A stretch of 5,353 bases of DNA from Rhodocyclaceae bacterium (GTDB lineage Bacteria > Pseudomonadota > Gammaproteobacteria > Burkholderiales > Rhodocyclaceae): the NCBI GenBank assembly GCA_016791085.1, contig JAEUNN010001016.1, forward strand, positions 1 to 5,353. The letters are read 5' to 3'. Below are positions 1-5,295 of this stretch, piece after piece. The stretch's first letter is position 1, and every line of letters starts with the position of its first letter. The notes beneath the pieces were generated by a model. It worked only from the letters and a program-made list of their open reading frames with translations. It did not search any database and had not been told where the DNA came from. The position numbers were made by a program, and so were the translations under genes.

Positions 1-1383
1 GAAACCGACTATCTTGTCGTGGGAGCCGGGGCCACGGCCATGGCTTTCGTGGATACGCTACTTGGCGAATCCGATGCCCGCATCATCATGGTCGATAAGC
101 GGCACAAGCCCGGCGGGCATTGGAACGACGCCTATCCTTTCGTCGGCCTGCATCAGCCGGCGGCGTTTTACGGGGTCGCGTCGCGCGAACTAAGCGAGTG
201 GAAAAAAGACGCGGTCGGCCTCAACGCGGGCTTTTACAGCCTGTCCAGCGGCGCCGAGGTGCTCAGCCATTTCGATCAGGTATTGCGCCAGCGCTTCCTG
301 CCGTCGGGCCGGGTCGAATTCCGTCCCATGACCGAATATGCGCGCGCGGGCGAGGCGCATCGCCTGACGTCGCTCGTCTCCGGCGCCACGCATTACGTCA
401 AGCCACGCATCGTGGTGAATGCCACCCATGCGCGCACGGAAATCCCGTCCACCCATCCGCCGCGGTATGCCATCGCACCGGGCGTGGAACTGGTCACCCC
501 CAACGCCCTGCCCGGCATACGGCGCCCGCGCGCGCGCTACTGCGTGGTCGGTGCCGGCAAAACCGGCATGGACGCCTGCCTGTGGCTGCTGCAGAACGGC
601 GTGGCGCCCGAACGCATACGCTGGATCATGCCCAGCGATGCCTGGCTGCTCAACCGCGCGAACTTCCAGCCGGGCGCGGAAAATTTCGATACGTCGGTCG
701 GCACCATCATCGCCCAGTTGCAATACATCGCCGAAGCGTCGTCACAGGCAGAACTGTTCCAGCGCCTCGAAGCCGACCAGCTATTGCTGCGCCTGGACCC
801 ACAGGTCGAGCCGCGGCGCTATCGCTGTGCCATCGTGTCGCACGAAGAACTGCGCGAATTGCGCCGCATCGGGGACGTGGTCCGGCGGGGCCGCGTGAAG
901 GCGATAGAGCCCGCGCGGCTCATACTGGATCAGGGCGAACTCACGGCCGATCCGGATACGCTGTATGTCGATTGCAGCGCGGCAGCCATACAGCCGCCGC
1001 CCGCGCTGCCGGTGTTCGACGGCAATCTTATAAACCTGCTCATGATCCGGACCTGCCAGCCGTTGTTCAGCGCCGCGGTGATCGCCTGGGTCGAAGCGCA
1101 CGTGCAGGACGTGACGCAAAAAAATGCACTCTGCGAACCCGTGCCCAGCCCCGCAACGCCCGTGGACTGGCTGCGCATGTGGGGCGGCTCGCTGCGCAAT
1201 ACCGCGCGCTGGCACGCGCTGCCGCAACTGAACGCATGGCTGCAATCCTGCCGCCTCAATAATTACACCGCCTATCTGCGCGGCGTACGCCCCGACGACG
1301 CCGCAAAATTCGCCATGCTCAAGCGCGTCGGCGAAGTCGGTGCGGCGGCCGCCGCCCGCATTCCGGCGCTCCTGGCAGGCTGA
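1..1383 (+). CDS. FAD/NAD(P)-binding oxidoreductase, flavin-monooxygenase-like (5' end cut by window)
   Basis: The reading frame is open from base 1 to the TGA at 1381-1383, giving 460 visible residues. The first codons already form beta strand 1 of a Rossmann fold, so only a short N-terminal piece is probably missing; the GTG at 19 lies inside that strand and is not a credible start. Visible codons 8-13 read GAGATA, the FAD-binding glycine motif, and Asp32 ends the second strand where it would bind the ribose. GGHW at codons 38-41, followed by YPF, resembles the GG-x-W and YP segment of flavin monooxygenases. An ATHARTEIP segment near codon 141 matches the ATG-like strand of such enzymes. 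A second glycine motif, GAGKTG at codons 184-189, should bind NAD(P)H. The FMO and Baeyer-Villiger fingerprints (FxGxxxHxxx) are not visible between the two folds, so the reaction cannot be named. No signal peptide can be judged; it is probably cytoplasmic. It is followed after 12 bases by an epoxide-hydrolase-like gene, probably one operon. Confidence 0.85.
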   Translation, partial: ETDYLVVGAGATAMAFVDTLLGESDARIIMVDKRHKPGGHWNDAYPFVGLHQPAAFYGVASRELSEWKKDAVGLNAGFYSLSSGAEVLSHFDQVLRQRFLPSGRVEFRPMTEYARAGEAHRLTSLVSGATHYVKPRIVVNATHARTEIPSTHPPRYAIAPGVELVTPNALPGIRRPRARYCVVGAGKTGMDACLWLLQNGVAPERIRWIMPSDAWLLNRANFQPGAENFDTSVGTIIAQLQYIAEASSQAELFQRLEADQLLLRLDPQVEPRRYRCAIVSHEELRELRRIGDVVRRGRVKAIEPARLILDQGELTADPDTLYVDCSAAAIQPPPALPVFDGNLINLLMIRTCQPLFSAAVIAWVEAHVQDVTQKNALCEPVPSPATPVDWLRMWGGSLRNTARWHALPQLNAWLQSCRLNNYTAYLRGVRPDDAAKFAMLKRVGEVGAAAAARIPALLAG

Positions 1384-1395
1384 CCGGGCGCCGCC

Positions 1396-2361
1396 ATGAG
1401 TACCGCCGGTCTGCGCCTCGAAAGCCTCGATGTGGGCGGCCTGCGCATGCGCGTGGCCGTGCAGGGCGAGGGCCCGCTGGTGGTGCTGTGCCATGGGTTT
1501 CCGGAATCGTGGCGGTCCTGGCGCAGCCAGCTGGCATGTCTCGCGGCGGCCGGCTACCGCGTCGCGGCGCCCGACATGCGCGGCTATGGGGGTACCGATG
1601 CGCCGGCCAGCCCCGATGTTTACACGATGCTTCACCACGTCGGCGACATGGTGGGTCTGGTCGCTGCGCTAGGCGCGTCGCAGGCCGTGATCGTCGGCCA
1701 CGACTGGGGCGCTCCGGCTGCCTGGAATTCGGCGCTTTTGCGTCCTGACGTATTTCGCGCCGTGGCGGGCATGAGTGTTCCCTACGCGCCGCCGGCCAGG
1801 GTGGACCCACTGACGGCACTCGAACAATACGGAATACGCACTTTTTACGTGCAGTATTTCCAGGCGCCCGGGGTCGCCGAGGCGGAGCTGGGCGCCGACC
1901 CCGAAGCGACCATCCGGCGCGTCACCTACAGCATGTCCGGCGACGGGCCGGGCCGCACGGTCGCCGGCATATTGCCGGCAGGCGCCGGTCTGCTCGACAT
2001 GACGGTGGATCCGCCGGCCCTTCCCGCGTGGATGGATGCGGACGATTTACACGCGCTCGCGGCCGAATTCCGGCAGACCGGATTTACCGGCGCACTGAAC
2101 TGGTATCGCGCGATGCGCAAAACCTCCGAACTCATGGCACCCTGGCGCGGCTGCGCCATCCGCCAGCCGGCATTGTTCATTGCCGGCGAACGCGACGACG
2201 TATTGAAATTTCCGGGCATGCAGGCGCGCATCGAGGCGCTGCCCGCCGTGTTGCCGGGATTGCGCGGCACGCACATATTGCCCGGCGCCGGACATTGGAT
2301 ACAGCGCGAACGGGCCGACGCCGTGAATGCCCTGCTGCTGGGTTTCCTGGCCGGATTGTGA
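1396..2361 (+). CDS. alpha/beta-fold hydrolase, epoxide hydrolase family
   Basis: This 321-residue protein has the usual length and motifs of a soluble epoxide hydrolase, which opens epoxides to diols through a covalent aspartyl ester. HGFPESW at 33-39 supplies the oxyanion region. GHDWGAP at 101-107 carries the likely nucleophile Asp103. GERDDV at 264-269 supplies the charge-relay acid, most likely Asp267, and GAGHW at 297-301 the base His300. The two lid tyrosines that activate the epoxide appear as Tyr151 (in YVQYFQAPG, like human Tyr383) and Tyr237 (in LNWYRAM, like human Tyr466). A GVAEAEL segment after the first lid motif also resembles mammalian soluble epoxide hydrolase. Both tyrosines and the aspartate nucleophile favour an epoxide hydrolase over a haloalkane dehalogenase. 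There is no signal peptide, so it is cytoplasmic. The ATG at 1396 has no clear Shine-Dalgarno and lies 12 bases after the preceding stop, so translation may be coupled. The natural substrate is unknown. Confidence 0.93.
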   Translation: MSTAGLRLESLDVGGLRMRVAVQGEGPLVVLCHGFPESWRSWRSQLACLAAAGYRVAAPDMRGYGGTDAPASPDVYTMLHHVGDMVGLVAALGASQAVIVGHDWGAPAAWNSALLRPDVFRAVAGMSVPYAPPARVDPLTALEQYGIRTFYVQYFQAPGVAEAELGADPEATIRRVTYSMSGDGPGRTVAGILPAGAGLLDMTVDPPALPAWMDADDLHALAAEFRQTGFTGALNWYRAMRKTSELMAPWRGCAIRQPALFIAGERDDVLKFPGMQARIEALPAVLPGLRGTHILPGAGHWIQRERADAVNALLLGFLAGL

Positions 2362-2590
2362 AAGCGCTGCCGCGGCGCGCAATTTAGTCGCCCCGGCGCG
2401 CCATGCCGTCTATCGCTCCAAAGTTTTTCGGATCGGGCCGCGTGGCCAAAAATTGCTGGAAAAAGTTTGACTAATGTGGGCCATGCAATGCGCAGCCGGC
2501 AAGGCGCGCTCAAGCTCCGCGCAGCGTTGGCCGCAATCCGCGCGTGCACCTGCCCATGACACAATGGCCGCCGCAATAAGCACCACAGGC
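2362..2590. other. convergent intergenic region
   Basis: This 229-base gap separates two convergent genes, so it should hold both transcription ends. I see no classic intrinsic terminator (GC stem followed by a T run) in either direction. Directly after the hydrolase stop, GGCGCGC at 2374-2380 can pair with GCGCGCC at 2396-2402 around a 15-base loop, with no T run immediately after it. Further on is the imperfect A/T-armed inverted repeat listed separately. A reading frame on the - strand (2586 to 2410) begins with a hydrophobic, signal-like stretch but lacks a ribosome binding site; I treat it as doubtful and do not annotate it as a gene. Confidence 0.5.
2419..2469. repeat. imperfect inverted repeat between convergent genes
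   Basis: The arms CAAAGTTTTTC (2419-2429) and GAAAAAGTTTG (2459-2469) are complementary at 10 of 11 positions; the only mismatch is G2423 opposite G2465. The 29-base loop contains a smaller hairpin, GGCC-GCGT-GGCC (2436-2447). The arms are A/T-rich in otherwise GC-rich DNA. Placement between two converging genes suggests a role in ending or protecting both transcripts, but the shape is not that of a standard rho-independent terminator. Confidence 0.4.
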
Positions 2591-3262
2591 TCAGGGGCGC
2601 TCCAGCATTTGAGCCAGTTCCGCATGTTTGCTTTCGCGCGCCATGTCGGCGGCGGTTTTGCCGCGGTTGTCCTTCAGCCCGGCTTCGGCGCCGCGCGCAA
2701 GCAGCAGCTTGACGGTGTTTTCATGGCCATAGGCGGCGGCCCACATGAGCAGGGTCAGGTCGTTATCCAGGCGGGCGTTCACCGCCACGCCGGCCTGCAA
2801 TAACTGATCGACACAATCGGCGCAGCCGCTGCCCGCCGCATAGGTCGCGGCGCTCTTTTTCACGCGATCCAGCGCGTCTATGCGCGCGCCGGCCGCCAGC
2901 AGCTTGCGCACCAGTTCCGGCTTGGCGCTGAAACAGGCGCCCATGAGCGGCGTGACCGCGGCGATATTGGCAAGATTTACGTTGGCGTGAGCCTGCAGCA
3001 GCAGATCCGCCATCGCTTCATTGCCTTTCGCCGCGGCCATGTTGAGCGGCGTGTCGCCATTGCGGTCGCGCGAATCGACCTGCGCGCCGCCCTCGATCAA
3101 CGCCGCCACGCGGCCAAGCTGGCCGGCACGCGCGGCCATCACATACTGGCCGTTCAGATTGATCTGATCGGCCCCTTTTTGCGCGTACACGAGGCTGCTG
3201 CAAAGCAACATGAGCGCTGCCAGACAGCGCGCGTAACGGTAGCTGCACACCTTGGACCTCAT
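2591..3262 (-). CDS. exported ankyrin-repeat protein
   Basis: The 223-residue product starts with a Sec-type signal peptide: basic residues near the start, a hydrophobic stretch at about 14-25, and a VYA-Q cleavage site after residue 27. The mature protein should be periplasmic. The rest is about six ankyrin repeats: roughly 37-66 (degenerate), 67-99 (with the canonical GDTPLNMAA), 100-132, 133-166, 167-199 and 200-223 (C-terminal cap). Ankyrin repeats bind other proteins and have no catalytic activity of their own. Repeat 4 contains a CxxC (Cys147 and Cys150), and repeat 3 has Cys110, which is notable in an oxidising compartment. The lipobox pattern is absent, since the residues before Cys21 are MLL, so it is not a clear lipoprotein. 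No Shine-Dalgarno precedes the ATG, but an extended -10-like motif sits 10 bases upstream of it, suggesting a nearly leaderless mRNA. It is divergent from the PQQ dehydrogenase and may serve it; the specific partner is unknown. Some bacterial periplasmic ankyrin proteins, such as AnkB of Pseudomonas aeruginosa, support oxidative-stress enzymes. Confidence 0.9.
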   Translation of the reverse strand: MRSKVCSYRYARCLAALMLLCSSLVYAQKGADQINLNGQYVMAARAGQLGRVAALIEGGAQVDSRDRNGDTPLNMAAAKGNEAMADLLLQAHANVNLANIAAVTPLMGACFSAKPELVRKLLAAGARIDALDRVKKSAATYAAGSGCADCVDQLLQAGVAVNARLDNDLTLLMWAAAYGHENTVKLLLARGAEAGLKDNRGKTAADMARESKHAELAQMLERP

Positions 3263-3271
3263 CCGGTTTGC

Positions 3272-3280
3272 ATTATGTCA
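3272..3280 (-). promoter_or_regulatory. extended -10-like promoter element for the ankyrin gene
   Basis: Read on the - strand the bases are TGACATAAT: a TGn extension followed by CATAAT, five of six matches to the TATAAT hexamer. No good -35 lies 17 bases upstream, which extended -10 promoters can tolerate. The predicted start of transcription falls within a few bases of the ankyrin ATG at 3262. The same bases include TTGACA, which could instead be read as a -35, but no -10 is found at the proper distance, and that reading would place the transcript start inside the gene. Confidence 0.4.
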
Positions 3281-3287
3281 ACCCGCA

Positions 3288-3297
3288 GCACATGTGC
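3288..3297. promoter_or_regulatory. 10-bp perfect palindrome, possible operator
   Basis: GCACATGTGC is a perfect palindrome about 25 bases upstream of the ankyrin start codon, just upstream of the putative extended -10. A protein bound here would overlap the -35 position of that promoter. Ten symmetric bases can arise by chance in GC-rich DNA, so the call rests on position. Confidence 0.25.
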
Positions 3298-3361
3298 ATC
3301 GGCGCAGGGCTGTTTCCATACATCAGCAGACTGACTAATCCTGGCACGAACATCGTTGCGG

Positions 3362-3377
3362 CATCTAAGCTTTGATG
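3362..3377. promoter_or_regulatory. 16-bp near-perfect palindrome in the divergent region, possible operator
   Basis: CATCTAAGCTTTGATG has two-fold symmetry in seven of its eight base pairs about the centre of AAGCTT. It sits near the middle of the 200-base gap between the ankyrin gene and the PQQ dehydrogenase gene, 85 bases upstream of the dehydrogenase ATG. That is a suitable place for a dimeric regulator acting on one or both divergent genes. No sigma-70 promoter for the dehydrogenase could be assigned with confidence nearby. Confidence 0.3.
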
Positions 3378-3450
3378 ATCCGGGCGCGGCGGGAAACACA
3401 TGCTGCCGCGGTAGGCGGTCTGCCCGGCGCTGTCCGACAACATCCAATAT

Positions 3451-3455
3451 AGGAG
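3451..3455 (+). promoter_or_regulatory. strong Shine-Dalgarno of the PQQ dehydrogenase gene
   Basis: AGGAG ends seven bases before the ATG at 3463, an ideal spacing. It fixes the dehydrogenase start and contrasts with the poor or absent ribosome sites before the other starts in the window. Confidence 0.85.
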
Positions 3456-3462
3456 ACTCACA

Positions 3463-5193
3463 ATGCTAAGTTTGAAAAGAAGTGCGAAGCTGGGCCTGCT
3501 GCTCGGGCTGGGTGCCGCCAGCGGCGCCGCCATGAGCGAAGAAATCAAGGGTCAGATCGGCATGGGCGGCGGTCCCGCGAGCATTACCAAGGCGCCCAAC
3601 GTGAGCCAACAACAGCTCAATGGCGCGCATCAACAAACCGCCAACTGGCTGCACACGAACGGCGGGTACGCGCAGCAGCGCTATTACGGCGGATCGCAGA
3701 TCAACGCCGGCAACGTCGGCAAGCTGCGGCCCGAATTCGCCTTCCAGACCGAAGTGCGCGAGTCCATGGAAACCGCCCCCATCGTGGTCGACGGCATCAT
3801 GTACATGACGACTTCGTATAACCACGTGTATGCGCTGGATGCCGCGACCGGCCGCGAATTCTGGCACTACAAGCACAAGATGGGTCCGATCACGACCTTC
3901 TGCTGCGGTCCCAACAACCGCGGCGTGGCCATCGAGGGCGGCAAGCTGTTCATGGGGACGCTGGACGCCAAGCTGGTGGCGCTGGATGCCAAGAGCGGCC
4001 AGTTGCTGTGGGAAACGGAAATCGCCGACCCCGAGAAGGGCTACAGCGAAACCATGGCGCCCACGGTGGTGGAAGGCAAGGTGCTTATCGGCACGAATGG
4101 CGGCGAGTACGGCATACGCGGCTTCGTGAAAGCTTTCGACTCGGCCACCGGCAAGCTGTTATGGACCTTCCACACCATACCGGAACAGGGGCATGAGGGC
4201 GTGTGGGCCGTCAATGACGCGACCGGCCGCAACATGCTGCGCGACATCGCCGCCGAAAAGGCCGCGCTGGCGCGCGACAGTTCTTTCTACCAGACCCTGG
4301 GCGGCGGCGTGTGGATGAATCCGGCCGTGGACCTCAGCACGCGCACGGTCTATTTCGTGGTGGGCAACCCCTCGCCCGACCTCTATGGCGCCGAGCGGCC
4401 CGGAGACAACCTCTACACCGACTCCATGGTCGCGGTGGACCTGGACCGTGGCACCTACAAGTGGCACTTCCAGTACATCGCCCACGACGTGTGGGACCTG
4501 GACGCCGTGAGCCCGCCCATCCTGCTGGACGTGAAGGACAAAAGCGGCAACATGGTGCCGGCGGTCATGCACGGCGGCAAGACCGGCCATATCTATGTGC
4601 ACCGGCGCGACAACGGCGAACTTATCCGTTTTTCCGAAGCCATGATTCCGCAGGAAAACATGTGGGTATTGCCGACGCCGCAGGGCGCGCGCATGCTGCC
4701 GGGTGCCAATGGCGGGGTCGAATGGTCGCCCATGGCCTATAGTCCGAAAACGCGTCTGGCCTATGCGCTGAATCTGCACCAGCCCATGACCTACCACGTC
4801 GAAGCATCCAAATACCCGGGCGGCAAACTTTGGCTGGGCGGCGCCTTCAAGGTGATCGAGGGCGAGAAACAATGGGGCCGCCTCGCCGCCGTCAACGTGG
4901 ACACCGGCAAGATGGCCTGGAAGTTCGACACCGAACAGCCGCTGATAGGCGGCGCCCTGGCCACCGCCGGCGACCTGGTGTTCTACGGCGAGGGTAACGG
5001 CCTGTTCCGCGCCCTGCACGCCAAGACCGGCAAGTTGCTGTGGCAGTACCAGTGCGGTGCCGGAGCCAACGCCATGCCGGTGGCCTATACGGTGCAGGGC
5101 CGCGAGTACATTGCCATGGGCTGCGGCGGCAACACCCAGCTGGACTTCAAGCGCGGAAGTTCCATGGTCGTATTCGCGCTGCCCAGGCGCTGA
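3463..5193 (+). CDS. periplasmic PQQ-dependent alcohol dehydrogenase with lanthanide-type metal site
   Basis: This 576-residue quinoprotein has an N-terminal signal peptide (KR at 5-6, hydrophobic to about 22, cleavage probably near Ala23) and an eight-bladed propeller typical of methanol/ethanol-type PQQ dehydrogenases. Tryptophan-docking motifs of the D-x-x-T/S-G-x-x-x-W type occur at 126-134, 175-183, 226-234, 326-334, 478-486 and 519-527. The adjacent cysteines Cys147-Cys148 form the vicinal disulfide that sits over PQQ. Metal ligands match Glu215 (in NGGEYGIRG) and Asn302 (in VVGNPSP). Trp284 in GGGVW probably stacks on PQQ, and Lys373 replaces the PQQ-binding arginine of methanol dehydrogenase. 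The catalytic base should be Asp345 in HDVWDLD. Asp347, two residues later, is the extra ligand found in lanthanide enzymes (XoxF, ExaF, PedH), where calcium MxaF has alanine. There is no CxxCH, so electrons must pass to a separate cytochrome c. The alcohol substrate cannot be told from sequence, and I withhold a gene symbol because membership of XoxF is not shown. Confidence 0.93.
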   Translation: MLSLKRSAKLGLLLGLGAASGAAMSEEIKGQIGMGGGPASITKAPNVSQQQLNGAHQQTANWLHTNGGYAQQRYYGGSQINAGNVGKLRPEFAFQTEVRESMETAPIVVDGIMYMTTSYNHVYALDAATGREFWHYKHKMGPITTFCCGPNNRGVAIEGGKLFMGTLDAKLVALDAKSGQLLWETEIADPEKGYSETMAPTVVEGKVLIGTNGGEYGIRGFVKAFDSATGKLLWTFHTIPEQGHEGVWAVNDATGRNMLRDIAAEKAALARDSSFYQTLGGGVWMNPAVDLSTRTVYFVVGNPSPDLYGAERPGDNLYTDSMVAVDLDRGTYKWHFQYIAHDVWDLDAVSPPILLDVKDKSGNMVPAVMHGGKTGHIYVHRRDNGELIRFSEAMIPQENMWVLPTPQGARMLPGANGGVEWSPMAYSPKTRLAYALNLHQPMTYHVEASKYPGGKLWLGGAFKVIEGEKQWGRLAAVNVDTGKMAWKFDTEQPLIGGALATAGDLVFYGEGNGLFRALHAKTGKLLWQYQCGAGANAMPVAYTVQGREYIAMGCGGNTQLDFKRGSSMVVFALPRR

Positions 5194-5224
5194 ACTCCAA
5201 GCGGCCGGCGCAAGTCGACCTTCC

Positions 5225-5237
5225 TGAGCGTCGCTCA
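5225..5237. repeat. 13-base inverted repeat after the PQQ dehydrogenase
   Basis: TGAGCG and CGCTCA flank a single central T, a perfect inverted repeat. As RNA it could form a five-pair stem with a three-base loop; as DNA it could be a small protein site. It stands one base before the larger palindrome. Confidence 0.4.
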
Positions 5238-5238
5238 T

Positions 5239-5266
5239 CTGTGGCCGCCCCGCGGGGCGGCCACAG
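5239..5266 (+). terminator. 28-base perfect GC-rich palindrome, possible terminator or 3'-end stabiliser
   Basis: Two 14-base halves are exact reverse complements (starting CTGTGGCC, ending GGCCACAG, centre CCCGCGGG). The RNA would fold into a stem of about 12 pairs with a CGCG loop, 45 bases after the dehydrogenase stop. No T run follows, so it is not a standard intrinsic terminator. It may halt or slow transcription partly, or protect the upstream mRNA from 3' decay while the next gene, starting 30 bases later, is still read. Confidence 0.4.
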
Positions 5267-5295
5267 CCTGCCCGAAGCCACACTTTGAACCCGGC

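Noticed and set aside
19..21. GTG at 19 as the start of the flavoprotein
   Set aside because: It falls within beta strand 1 of the FAD fold, and the frame is open to the window edge with matching sequence before it, so the true start is outside.
120..1262. 380-residue + strand frame inside the flavoprotein gene
   Set aside because: Extremely Arg/Ala/Pro-rich translation, an out-of-frame shadow of the Rossmann-fold protein.
781..1638. 285-residue open frame on the - strand spanning the flavoprotein/hydrolase junction
   Set aside because: It is a shadow of two well-supported genes, rich in His, Arg and Ala, with no recognisable motif.
2474..2803. 109-residue + strand frame overlapping the ankyrin gene end
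   Set aside because: It is mostly antisense to the ankyrin repeats, and no ribosome site or motif supports it.
3342..3359. Sigma-54-like promoter: TGGCAC followed by TTGC upstream of the PQQ dehydrogenase
   Set aside because: The GG and GC elements are 15 bases apart instead of the required 12; sigma-54 promoters do not tolerate this spacing change.
3422..3450. Sigma-70 promoter using CAATAT just upstream of the AGGAG
   Set aside because: No -35-like hexamer occurs at the right distance, and the start of transcription would overlap the ribosome binding site.
4159..5283. 374-residue open frame on the - strand across the PQQ dehydrogenase
   Set aside because: It is antisense to a gene with clear family motifs; its His/Gly/Val-rich composition is typical of a GC-rich shadow frame and shows no domain motif.
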